Assembly: GCF_000145275.1 (NCBI RefSeq) | Contig: NC_014393.1 | Coordinates: 2,914,001-2,978,000 of the forward strand | Reading direction: 5' to 3' | DNA from: Clostridium cellulovorans 743B | GTDB lineage: Bacteria > Bacillota > Clostridia > Clostridiales > Clostridiaceae | Length of the DNA stretch: 64,000 nucleotides | Shown here: positions 50,125 through 60,585 of the stretch, one piece after another | How positions within the stretch are numbered: position 1 is the first letter of the stretch | How the letters are laid out: the number at the start of each line of letters is the position of its first letter | Made by a program: the position numbers and the translations under genes | Notes under the pieces: generated by a model | The model's database searches: none | Told to the model about the DNA's origin: nothing | Seen by the model: the letters and a program-made list of their open reading frames with translations, nothing else

Positions 50125-51426
50125 TTATACAGTTTCTTCAATTTTACTTTCAATAGCAATTCCATATTCACTATTACTTAAAAATTCTATAATAGATTTT
50201 TCTAGTATTTTGCAACCTTCTTCAAGAACATCCATTTCAATATTTAGTGGCGGCATTATCTTTACTACAACATCTTCACGACCTGCTCTTTCAATAATAA
50301 GATTATTGTCGAAGCATCTTGTTACTATTTCTTTCGAAGATTTTTCTCCACCTAATAATGAAAAATCAATTCCCCAAATCATACCTATCCCTCTTATATC
50401 AAAGTCCTTATGAAGAGGTTTTATTCTTTCATTAAGGAAGTTCTTAATAAATTCTTCTCTTTCTTTTGTACCTTTGTCCATATTTGTATTTTCTCTATAC
50501 TCTAAAGCTGCAGTAGCTGCAACAAATGCCATTTGATTTCCCCTAAAAGTTCCGTTATGTTCACCTGGAGTCCATATATCAAGTTCAGGCTTTAACAATA
50601 ACAATGACATTGGTAATCCATAACCACTTATTGACTTGGATAACACCACCATATCTGGTACAATTCCAGCTCTTTCAAAGGAGAAAAACTCGCCAGTTCT
50701 TCCACAACCAACTTGAATATCGTCACAAATTAGTAAAATGTCATGCTTATTACATAATTCACTTAAGCTTCTAAGCCATTCAACAGATGTAACATTGATT
50801 CCACCTTCTGCTTGTGTTGTTTCTACAATAATTGCTGCTGGTTTCTCAATACCAGAATGATCATCGGTTAATATAGTTTCTATATATTGTATTGTATCAA
50901 TATTGCCCATGCATCCAACTGGATATGGTATGAATGTTACATTATCTAATGGTACTCCTGCACCTTGTCTACTTCCTATACCACTAGTGGCAGCAAGGCT
51001 TCCCATTGACATGCCGTGGAATGCACCCATAAAAGAAAAAATATTGGTTCTCTTTTTTACTTTTCTTGCTAACTTTAAAGCTGCTTCTACAGCATTTGTC
51101 CCAGTCGGACCGCAAAATTGTAACTTATAATTTAAATCTCTAGGTGTCAGGATAGAATCAACAAATTTTTGTATAAATTCTCTTTTTGCTTTAGTGTACA
51201 TATCTAATCCATGAGTAATAGCGTCAGATTGAATATAATTAATTAATCTTTCTTTTATATATCCATTATTATGCCCATAATTTAACGCTCCTGCTCCAGC
51301 GAAAAAATCAATATATTCTTCCCCTGATTCATTAAAAAGTTTTGCTCCTTTAGCTTTGTGAAAAACTTCTGGAAAAGTCCTACAATAAGATTTGACATTA
51401 GATTCAACTGAATTAAATAACTCCAT
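50125..51426 (-). CDS. Diaminobutyrate-2-oxoglutarate aminotransferase (EctB-like)
   Basis: This 433-residue class III PLP aminotransferase closely resembles EctB/DABA aminotransferase, which makes L-2,4-diaminobutyrate from aspartate semialdehyde. Visible are the FFAGAGALNYGHNN start, QFCGPTGTNAVEAA, GAFHGMSMGSLAATS, ICDDIQVGCGRTG and the PLP lysine in VLSKSISGYGLPMS (about Lys264). The ATG at 51426 was chosen because GAGGAG lies about seven bases upstream; the TTG at 51441 would lie beyond that site. No ectA or ectC is present, so ectoine is unlikely. Sitting between the exporters and the NRPS, it most plausibly supplies diaminobutyrate as a building block. Confidence 0.9.
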   Translation of the reverse strand: MELFNSVESNVKSYCRTFPEVFHKAKGAKLFNESGEEYIDFFAGAGALNYGHNNGYIKERLINYIQSDAITHGLDMYTKAKREFIQKFVDSILTPRDLNYKLQFCGPTGTNAVEAALKLARKVKKRTNIFSFMGAFHGMSMGSLAATSGIGSRQGAGVPLDNVTFIPYPVGCMGNIDTIQYIETILTDDHSGIEKPAAIIVETTQAEGGINVTSVEWLRSLSELCNKHDILLICDDIQVGCGRTGEFFSFERAGIVPDMVVLSKSISGYGLPMSLLLLKPELDIWTPGEHNGTFRGNQMAFVAATAALEYRENTNMDKGTKEREEFIKNFLNERIKPLHKDFDIRGIGMIWGIDFSLLGGEKSSKEIVTRCFDNNLIIERAGREDVVVKIMPPLNIEMDVLEEGCKILEKSIIEFLSNSEYGIAIESKIEETV

Positions 51427-51530
51427 AGTATCTCTCCTCAATAATAATTATTAAATTAATTTTTACTAGAAATATGTACTTCTTTTTACTGAATTTATTA
51501 CGATAACCTCAGCCTTTTAAAGCATTTCTA

Positions 51531-53264
51531 CTATTTTATTTGACTGTGAATTAGTCCGCAATACATCCCTTCTCTCCCTATTAATTCATTATGATTTCCT
51601 TCTTCAACAACGCGTCCACCATCGATAACAAATATTTTGTCAGCATTTTTTATTGTAGATAATCTATGCGCAACTACAATCACTGTCTTACCTTTCATTA
51701 ATGATTCTAATGCCATCTTTATTTTCTGTTCATTTTCTGTATCAAGAGCTGAAGTGGCTTCATCCAATAAAATAATTGGAGAATTCTTCAAAAAAGCTCT
51801 TGCAATAGCAATTCGCTGTCTTTGTCCCCCAGAAATATTTTTGCCACCCTCTTCCACAATAGTGTCATAACCATTCGGTAGAGTTTCGATGAAGTCATGA
51901 ACATTTGCACTCTTTGCTGCATTGTATATCTCTTCATCTGTAGCATCATATCTACCATATCTAATGTTTTCCTTTATGGTATCTGAAAAAAGATATGACT
52001 CTTGTGGTACATAAGCGATACTATCTCTTATTTCCTCAAAACTATATTCATATAAGCTTTTACCATATAAATTAATAGCCCCTTCGTTTGCTGTATAAAA
52101 ACCTAATATCAGCTTTAATAAAGTACTTTTGCCACCACCACTAGGGCCAACAAAAGCAACAGTATTACCTTTGCTAATTGTCAAGGATATTTTATCTAGA
52201 ACATTATCTATTCCATTATAGCTATAAACAGTATCTTTAAATTCGATAACGGGACTTATATCACTGATTAATTCAGACTTTACTCTGTAAGCTTCTTCAT
52301 CCATATCTAAAAGTTCAAATATTCTACCTGCTGAAGCTAAAGAAATCTGTAAAGTTGAAAAACATCTTCCAACACTAAGAAATGCATCACTGATATTTAA
52401 CTGAAGTTGAACAATAGCTGCTAATGTTGCAAATTCAATTTCACCTCTTATAACCATAATAGTTCCAATTATCAAAGAACCAGCAAAACCAATCATACTT
52501 AGAAAAAAGTTTGTTCCTTCAAGTACTGCTGTCTTATTAACTCTCTCTATAGCTAATCCTGTAACTTCATTATTATATTTAATGAATCTTTTCTTAACTA
52601 TATTCTCAGTTTTGAACATTTTTACTATAAAAAATCCAGCTAATTGATCAGTAAATCTTTCTGTCAATAATCCATTATGGGTTTGTATCTTATCACTTAG
52701 ATTACGTATTGGTTCTGCAAACCTCATATTTATAACTGATAGTAAAAGTCCAAGTCCAAGAAGAGCTAAAGTTATCTTCCAATCCATTAAAAACATTATT
52801 ACTGCCGAACCTATACCTAAAACAGCAGTAGTTATAATTTCTCTTAATCCTTCTGTAAAGGCCTTTTCTGCTAACAGTGTATCATTATTAAAACGTGAGA
52901 TTATATTTCCGCTATGATTCTTATCAAAATACTCTATAGGCAATTTTTGTATCTTATCAAATACTTCTTTCTTAATTTCTACCATTGTAGTTCTTACTGC
53001 TTTTTTATAGTAGTAGAAAAATATAGGTAAAAAAATCACTAGCAGCAATACTGTACTTCCTATAAGCTTCAATGATTGAAAAATAATGCTCATATTTCCT
53101 TCGTCAGCAGCCTGTACTAAATCCTTAAGCACAAAGGCCAAAATTATGTATATTATCGCGTTTCCTATGCCTTGTCCAAATAAACCTATTAAGTAAGATT
53201 TCATTCTAGGTTTCATATACGACATAAGTCGCTTAAACTCATTAATTCCTATCAACTTGAACAT
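51531..53264 (-). CDS. ABC exporter half-transporter (second of a pair)
   Basis: This 577-residue protein has an N-terminal membrane domain of about six helices (for example YLIGLFGQGIGNAIIYIILAF is the first) followed by a nucleotide-binding domain: Walker A GPSGGGKST (about residue 371), signature ISGGQ, Walker B IILLDEATSALD with its catalytic glutamate, and the AHRLST switch. ATG 53264 was preferred because AGGGAG lies about ten bases upstream, while ATG 53303 has none and would overlap the previous gene by 62 bases; with 53264 the overlap is 23. It likely pairs with the upstream half-transporter to export the peptide or give self-protection. Confidence 0.9.
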   Translation of the reverse strand: MFKLIGINEFKRLMSYMKPRMKSYLIGLFGQGIGNAIIYIILAFVLKDLVQAADEGNMSIIFQSLKLIGSTVLLLVIFLPIFFYYYKKAVRTTMVEIKKEVFDKIQKLPIEYFDKNHSGNIISRFNNDTLLAEKAFTEGLREIITTAVLGIGSAVIMFLMDWKITLALLGLGLLLSVINMRFAEPIRNLSDKIQTHNGLLTERFTDQLAGFFIVKMFKTENIVKKRFIKYNNEVTGLAIERVNKTAVLEGTNFFLSMIGFAGSLIIGTIMVIRGEIEFATLAAIVQLQLNISDAFLSVGRCFSTLQISLASAGRIFELLDMDEEAYRVKSELISDISPVIEFKDTVYSYNGIDNVLDKISLTISKGNTVAFVGPSGGGKSTLLKLILGFYTANEGAINLYGKSLYEYSFEEIRDSIAYVPQESYLFSDTIKENIRYGRYDATDEEIYNAAKSANVHDFIETLPNGYDTIVEEGGKNISGGQRQRIAIARAFLKNSPIILLDEATSALDTENEQKIKMALESLMKGKTVIVVAHRLSTIKNADKIFVIDGGRVVEEGNHNELIGREGMYCGLIHSQIK

Positions 53265-55053
53265 CTTCTTTTTTCTCCCTACTATTTTTATCAGCTTTTT
53301 CATTTATCTGACCTTTATATAATTGCCTATACAGGTCACTTTTTTCTAAAAGCTCTTGGTGAGTACCTCTTCCAACTATTTTTCCTTTATCAAGAACAAT
53401 AATCTCATCAGCTTTCTTTATAGTAGATAATCTATGTGCTATTACTATCACTGTCTTATTTTTTGTGATTCGTTCCAAAGACTCTTGTACAAGAATCTCA
53501 GAATGTGTATCTAAAGCTGAGGTAGGTTCATCTAAAAGTAGAATAGGAGAATCCTTTAAGATGGCTCTAGCTATTGCTATTCTCTGTTTTTGTCCCCCTG
53601 ATAAACTGTTGCCTCTTTCCCCGATAATACTGTTATAACCTTCTGGAAGCTTTTCAATAAATTCATGAGCATTAGCTGCCGTTGAAGCATCAATAATATC
53701 CTTCATAGCTACATTTTCTATTGAATAAGATATATTTTCAGCTACGGTACTTGGTAATAGGTATATATCCTGAGAAACTAAAGAAATATTTGATCTAACT
53801 TCTTTTAAATTTAATCCTGTCAGTGGCTTATCCCATAATTTTATTTGCCCATGACTTACTTCATAAAAGCCACAAATAAGTTTAATTATTGTACTTTTTC
53901 CACTCCCACTTGATCCAACTAAAGCTGTTGTTTTACCCTTTTGAATTTCGAAACTTAAACCATCTAATACAACCTTGCCCTCATCATATGAGAATTTAAT
54001 ATTCTCAAACTTAATAGGATGTTCTAAAGAAGTTTTATCTATAGAAAGTCCGCCTTCTCTTTCTATATCTTGATCCAATATTTCAAATAAATGAGCTGAT
54101 ACTGCTATAAAACTTTTATAATCGGTAATTATTTTTGGAAGTACCCCTGCTGAGTTTGCAAGAAAATCTAATAGATATATAAATGAAAGTAGATTTTCTG
54201 GTCTTATTTCCCCCTTAATTGAAAGATATCCACCATAAACAATACTGACTATAATCGGAACAATGCTCAATACTGTTCCTATAGATACAAGTAAAGAATT
54301 TATCTTCTCTATCTTTAGGCTTTTAAATAATGTGATATCCAATAATCTTTCATATTTGCTAAACAACTTTTTATAAAGATTGTAGGTCTTTACCAAGTAT
54401 ATTCCATTTACATTATCCTGATAAACTGAGTTAACCTTCGCAATATCCTTTTGTAACTCACTAATCTTTCTTTTTATTGGATTTGTTATTACAAAAGTTA
54501 GTAATAAAGCAATTACCATGGTTATTGCACTTACCAGTAACAACTTCCAATTTATCCTTATAAGAAGAATGAAAGCTCCAATAAAAAGTAATGGATGATA
54601 TATAAAGTTACGTAAGTTATTCTCAAAGAACTCTTGCAATATAGCAATATTATTAGTAAGTCTTGATACAATCTCACCAGTATGATTTTTTTCAATATAA
54701 CGAATATTTATCTTCTCTATGTGATTATATATACTACTCCTTATGTCTCTTATAATATATAAACTAAAACGTCCAGATGTATATTTCTCAAAATAGCTAG
54801 CGATTACCCCTAAAACAGTAATTGCAATCATTATATAAACATACTGATATGCACTATTACTATCGCCTTCTCTTAAGCTTTGCACTAAATCTGTAATAGC
54901 TTGTGATTGATAAAGATGAATCCCTACCAAAGCTAAGGACATCACTGTACTTATAAGTAAGAAATACCAATAAGGCTTCGCATATTTTACCATTCTTTTA
55001 ATGGTGCCAAAGGAATTAATATCCTTCTCATTTACATTCTGTTTAGTTTGCAT
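53242..55053 (-). CDS. ABC exporter half-transporter (first of a pair)
   Basis: This 603-residue protein has a six-helix membrane domain (about residues 25-310), then a nucleotide-binding domain with Walker A GSSGSGKST (about residue 380), LSGGQ (about 480), Walker B LLLDEPTSALD (about 505) and AHRLST. AGGAGAAG precedes the ATG. Its 3' end overlaps the second half-transporter, a usual sign of a heterodimer. It lies 242 bases after the upstream NRPS stop. Both ATPase sites look complete, so neither half is an obvious degenerate partner. Substrate is inferred from context. Confidence 0.92.
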   Translation of the reverse strand: MQTKQNVNEKDINSFGTIKRMVKYAKPYWYFLLISTVMSLALVGIHLYQSQAITDLVQSLREGDSNSAYQYVYIMIAITVLGVIASYFEKYTSGRFSLYIIRDIRSSIYNHIEKINIRYIEKNHTGEIVSRLTNNIAILQEFFENNLRNFIYHPLLFIGAFILLIRINWKLLLVSAITMVIALLLTFVITNPIKRKISELQKDIAKVNSVYQDNVNGIYLVKTYNLYKKLFSKYERLLDITLFKSLKIEKINSLLVSIGTVLSIVPIIVSIVYGGYLSIKGEIRPENLLSFIYLLDFLANSAGVLPKIITDYKSFIAVSAHLFEILDQDIEREGGLSIDKTSLEHPIKFENIKFSYDEGKVVLDGLSFEIQKGKTTALVGSSGSGKSTIIKLICGFYEVSHGQIKLWDKPLTGLNLKEVRSNISLVSQDIYLLPSTVAENISYSIENVAMKDIIDASTAANAHEFIEKLPEGYNSIIGERGNSLSGGQKQRIAIARAILKDSPILLLDEPTSALDTHSEILVQESLERITKNKTVIVIAHRLSTIKKADEIIVLDKGKIVGRGTHQELLEKSDLYRQLYKGQINEKADKNSREKKEDVQVDRN

Positions 55054-55159
55054 TATTCTTCTCCTGATTTATAAATCCTACTATTGGCTATTCTATAGGA
55101 TTTCTATATTTTGAAATCACCGTTGCCATACTTAGCTTTTCTTAGCTAATATTCACCTG

Positions 55160-55269
55160 ATTGTGCTAGCTATTGTATTTTATAAAATACATATTTCAAA
55201 ACTATAAATTTTTAAGTATTAAATCTTAAACTAAATTCTTTACTGTTTTTCAAACTTAACTAGCACAAT
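55160..55269. repeat. Inverted-repeat element between the upstream NRPS and the ABC genes
   Basis: Perfect ten-base ends ATTGTGCTAG (55160-55169) and CTAGCACAAT (55260-55269) bound a 110-base AT-rich stretch. Inside is a perfect 18-base palindrome, TGTATTTTATAAAATACA (55174-55191), which could be an operator. The (G)CTAG at both ends resembles the elements at 8784 and 49875. Confidence 0.7.
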
Positions 55270-55295
55270 AGGTTAATAAATAAGTTTACTTATAA

Positions 55296-58200
55296 CTAAG
55301 ATTGTTTAATTGACAAATCAATTTCTTCTGCAATTTTTGAGGCATTTTCCCCTTTAACAATAGTAAAGTGATTAGCATCAATTTCATGATAACTATTGAA
55401 AGGCTTTTCAAAGTATATATCCCAACCTTCACTGTTACTACCATCATCAGATTTTGCACTAAAGTAATTAATATCAGACTTAACTTTTGCTGTTGGAACA
55501 TATGTCATAGCAGCATTTATCATTGTTCTTACAATGTTTACTGATCTAATAAGTTCATCAAGGTCACAATTTTCAAAGTTCTCAACTAAAGCAGCAATAT
55601 GTTTTGGTATTAATAATTTAAGTTCCTTTAATTGATTCTCTGATTTTATTTCTTCCTTCAAGTACTTCATAGCCATAAGCCATATATTCTCAACGTCACT
55701 TGATTTGTTTATTTCCTTTATTATCTCCTTATTAGCTATAAGGGATTTAATAAATTCTTTTTCTTCTTTTGCAGTTATTCCTTTAAGTCGTCTTGCATAT
55801 TTAGGTTCTGGTGACATGCTATCAATCATTGCAAAATAGCCTATAGTTTCATTTGCTTCCTCAAGCTGTCTCACTATTTCAAAGGCTATACTTCCACCAA
55901 TACTCCAACCTACTATATTATAAGTTCCTGATGGTTGAACTTTTTTCATAAAGCTTATGTATTTTGAAGCAATGCTTTCAATGGTTCTATCCTCTGGTGC
56001 ATATCCACTAAGCTTATCTGCTCTTATTCCCCATACTTTAGAATCAGTAGTTAACCTTGTAGTTAAATCTATATAACCACCGATTTCTCCGCTTCCATCG
56101 TGAATGAAGAATAATCCGTTATCTTGGATATTGCCATCCTTAAGTAGCATACATCCTTTGTTAGACTCATCAGATACCCTTGTTTCAGAACCTCTATGAT
56201 TTTCAGCATTTGCTACTAGAATATTCACAACCTTTGTAAGTTCTCGTGCAGTAGGATTTTTGAATATTTCTGCAAAGGATATACTTACGTTAAATTCTCT
56301 ATTTATTTTAAACATAAGCTCTGTTGCCTTTAAAGAATATCCGCCTATCTCAAAGAAATTATCAGTAACTCCCATTTCTTCTATTCCAAGAACCTGCTTC
56401 CAAAGTTCTACCATAATCTTTTCTTCTGAAGTTTTTGGTTCCTCATGAATTAGTTCCTTAACCACTTCATATGGTGCTGGTAAAGCCTTTCTGTCAACCT
56501 TATCGTTGGAGGTCATTGGTATAGTATCTAGTTTTATAAAGAAAGACGGTATCATGTATTCTGGTAAATCTTCTAGAAGATATTCTCTTAACTCTGATGT
56601 ATTAAATGTTTCTTCTGATACATAATAAGCACAAATTACTTTTTCACCATTCTTAAGTTCTTTGTCTACTACAGTTACTTTCTTTATTCCTTCATGGGCT
56701 ATTAATTTATTCTCGATTTCTCCAAGCTCTATTCTGTAGCCTCTTATCTTAACTTGATAATCTATTCTTCCTAAGAATTGAATGTTTCCATCTGGCAGCC
56801 ATCTTCCAAGGTCTCCAGTTCTATATAGTCTTTCATTAGGAACTGCAATTGTTTCTATAAACTTTTCAGCTGTTAACTCTGGTCTATTTAAATATCCTCT
56901 AGCAAGACCATCTCCAGCTACGCAGATTTCTCCAACTACTCCTATTGGTGCTAAAGCTCCTGCTTTATCAAGTATATAGATTCTTGTATTAGTTATCGGC
57001 TTACCTATTGGTATTATCCCATTATCAAGCTCAGCTTCTGCCTTCCATGCAGTAGCACATACTGTGGTTTCTGTAGGTCCATAAGCATTTACATATTCAA
57101 AATCTTTTTTCCAATTTTCTAAAAGCTCTGGATTTGTAGCAGAACCTGCTGTTATAACCATTCTTAAGGTCTTTAACTTTTCTTTATCAAGGTTTTCTAA
57201 ATAAGTTGGTGGAAGAGTTGCTATAGTTACTCCTGTGCTATTTAAGTAATCCTCAAATTTTCTACTGTCATTGATAGTGTCCTTAGATACCATTACTAAG
57301 GTTGCTCCATTATGCAGTGCCATAAAGATTTCCCAAACTGATGCATCAAAGGAACTACTTGCAAATTGAATTACTGTATCCTTTTCTGTTACCTTGAATT
57401 CCTTTTGGAAGAAGGCTTTTAAGTTTGCTACTCCAGTATGTTCAAGCATTACGCCTTTTGGCTTTCCTGTAGATCCAGAAGTATAAATCACATAAGCTAA
57501 ATTCTCTGCTGTGGTTATTGGCTCTAAATTAGTATCTTCAAACTTATTAGTGGAATCTACTTTATCAAAGTTTTCAGTAATAGCATCAACTATATCTAAG
57601 ACTTGTCCCTCAAAACGTAAACCTGAGATCTTATATTCATCATTAGTATCACCGTTATTCGGATTTTTCTCAGTAAATTCTAGTTTTAAATCTTCCATTT
57701 CTAAACCAGAATCTTCTCTGTAGCGTTCGTCTACAGACTTATCCTTTGCAACTGTAATACCCTTTAATAACGACTTATCACATAACAGTACTTTTGCTCC
57801 ACTATCCTTAAGCATATATTCTTTTCTTCCCTCAGGATATGTTGGGTCAATTGGCAGGTAAGCTCCTCCTGCTTTTAATACTCCCAGAATTCCTACTATC
57901 ATCTCTATTGATCTTTCAATCATTATTGCAACAATAGTTTCACCTTGAACTCCTACTTCTCTAAGGTTTCTTGCTAGAATATTAGCCTTTTTATTTAATT
58001 CTTCATAAGTGACTTCAGTATCCTCAAAGATTAACGCTATCTTATCTGGATTTTTCATAACCTCTTCTTCAAAGATTTCTTGGATAGTTGAAGTTGACTT
58101 ATAAGCTTCCTTTGTTTCATTGAAATCTACTAATAGCTTCTGCTTTTCTTTCTCAAGGATTATGTCTATCCTATCTAAAGTTTCCTCTGGATTATCTACT

Positions 58201-60585
58201 ATTTTTTCAAGAAGGTTTAAATAATGTTCTGCAAGATTTTCTATTGTTTCCTTCTTAAATAATTTAGTGCTATATTCTAAGTTAAATATAATTTCATCAG
58301 CTGATTCTTCTGCTATCATCGTCATATCGAACTTAGATATATTGCTTTCAACGCCTAAAGCTTTAACTTTTAAGCCTCCTGCTTCAATTTCTTCAGCTTC
58401 AACTTCCTCAGTTCCTGTGTTTTGCATAACAAACATCACATCAAATAATGGATTTCTGCTTAAATCTCTTCTTACATCAAGATTTTCTATAAGCTCTTCA
58501 AACTGATAATCTTGGTTTGCAAAAGCATTAAGGGAGTTAATTTTAACTTCTTCTAAGAATTCCTTGAAGGTAGCATTTCCTCTTGGATTATTTCTCATAG
58601 CTAAAGTATTTACAAACATTCCCACGATATCTTGAAGATCATTATGTGGTCTTCCTGCTGTAGGTAGTCCTACAATAATGTCCTCTTGACTTGTGTATTT
58701 GTAAAGAAGTACGTTATAGGCTGCCATAAGCGTCATATACATTGTAGTTCCAGTTTTAAGTGCTAGCTTATTAAGTCTTTCTTTTAGCTGTTTATCAGCT
58801 ATGAATGCTATAGTATCTCCCTCAAAGGTCTTTATTGCTGGTCTATTGTAATCTGTTGGCAGATTTAGAACAGATATTTCGTCCTTGAACTTATCTAGCC
58901 AATATTCCTTTTGTTTGTCCATTATGCCTTTTTCAAACAATTCATTTTGCCATACTGCAAAATCCTTATATCGAAGCTTAAGTTCTAGTAGTTCTTCGTC
59001 ATTGTAAAGTCTGATGAATTCTCTTAAGATTATTCCTCTTGAAACACCATCAGATATTATGTGATGTTTATCATACATAAGTAAATACTTGTTTTCTGAT
59101 ATTTCCATTACTCCTACTCTTATCAAAGGAGCCTTGCTTAAATCAAAAGCTTTAACAAATTCATTGCCTATAGTTCTTAAAAGCTTATCACTTTCTGGAC
59201 TCTTTAAATCAATAGTACCTTTAGTTTCTATCTTTATCACTTCAAACTCTACATTTTCTTCTACCTTTTGTACTGGTACACCATCTTGTAATAAGAAAGA
59301 GGTTCTTAAAGCCTCATGTCTTTCAACTAAAGCTTTAAATACATTTTCAAGTTTTTCAATGTCTAAAGTTCCTTCTACTATATAAGCTGCAGGCATATTG
59401 TAGTTTGTACTTTCTTTATCAAACTGACTTAAAGTATATACTCTCTTTTGTGCAGAAGACATTGGATATACTTCCATCTTTTCTGCTGGTTTTATCGCTG
59501 TATAAGTATTTTTATCAGCATTTAATATATACTCTCCTTGCTCTTTTATCGTAGGTGCCATAAACACTTGTCTTAATGGCATTTCTACATTGAATTCCTT
59601 GTAAATTCTTGAGGTTAATACTACTGCCTTTAAGGAATGTCCTCCAACTTCAAAGAAGTTATGCTTTGTTCCTATTCCTTCAGTTCCAAGAACTTCAGTC
59701 CATAGTTCTATAAGCTTTTCTTCTATTTCATTTTCTGGTGCTATACAAGCTCCAGTACTTGCTATACTTCCTTCTGCCTTTGGAAGATCCTTAACATCAA
59801 CTTTTCCGTTAGCAGTTAGCGGAATCTTATCAAGAATTGCATAATACGAAGGAATCATATACTCTGGTAGATTTTTCACAAGTTCTGCTTTGATTTCATT
59901 AGCAAAATCTTCTTCTACTTGATCACCTACTATATAAGCACAGATAACCTTGTCTCCTAATTTGCTTTCTTGTGCAATTACTACTGAATCCTTTATTCCT
60001 TTGCATCTCTTTATAGCAGCTTCTATTTCCTTTAACTCAACTCTGTAGCCTCTGATCTTCACTTGATCATCTATACGTCCAAGGATTTCTATTTCACCAG
60101 CTTGTGTCCATCTTCCAAGGTCTCCTGTTAAATACATTTTTTCTCCTGGAACATATTGATTTATAACAAATTTCTCTTCTGTTAATTCTGGTCTATTAAT
60201 ATATCCTTTTGAAAGTCCATAACCTGATACTGCAATTTGTCCAATAACACCTACTGGTTTTAGTTCATGGTTCTCTCCTAATATGTAGATGCCAGTGTTA
60301 TCAATAGGTCTTCCTATTACTGGTTGCTTCTTAAATTCTTCAAATTTTGAATTATCAATTCTATGAGCTATACATCCTATAGTTGCTTCTGTTGGACCAT
60401 AATGATTTACAAATTCAGCTTTAGGATATTTCTTGCTATATTTCTCTACATCATCAACATTTAACTTTTCTCCACCAAGAACAACTAATCTTAGGCTGTT
60501 ACACTTTCCTTCCGCCTCAAAACTATGAGTATTTATAATCGCATTGAATAAAGATGGTGTTGCTTTTATAAAGGTTATTTCTTTT
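55296..60585 (-). CDS. NRPS, downstream part of a frameshifted gene (A'-T-C-A-T-TE)
   Basis: This is the continuation of the NRPS gene at 60575-64000 after a one-base frameshift at 60582-60585. The frame is open from there and begins in mid-adenylation domain (EITFIKATPSLFNAI..., NHYGPTEATIG). The first ATG, at 60135-60137, lies inside the YLTGDLGRW motif and is not a real gene start. What follows is the rest of that adenylation domain, carrier GGHS (Ser codon 59634-59636), condensation domain (KHHIISDG), Phe adenylation domain (code D-A-W-T-I-A-A-V-C-K), carrier GGYS, and thioesterase with GWSIGG (Ser codon 55902-55904) and a NHFT histidine. 55931-58986 is the shared near-identical segment. 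Unless the frameshift is a sequence error or is bypassed, this part would not be made from its own start. Confidence 0.9.
55931..58986. repeat. 3,056-base near-identical segment, copy 2
   Basis: This is the partner of 20728-23783 (see that entry). Both copies are on the same strand, so recombination between them would delete or duplicate about 35 kb holding the exporters, the aminotransferase and most of the large NRPS. Confidence 0.95.

Noticed and set aside
50125..51426. Ectoine biosynthesis gene
   Set aside because: No ectA or ectC is adjacent. The gene is embedded between exporters and an NRPS, so supply of diaminobutyrate to the peptide is the better reading.
55286..55501. 71-residue frame overlapping the 3' end of the upstream NRPS
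   Set aside because: It lies out of frame within the thioesterase coding sequence, is leucine/lysine-rich by composition only and has no ribosome binding site.
55296..60137. A separate NRPS gene starting at the ATG at 60137
   Set aside because: The ATG is inside the A7 motif of an adenylation domain and has no ribosome binding site. The frame is open for 148 further codons upstream that encode the missing part of the same domain, so it is one gene split by a frameshift.
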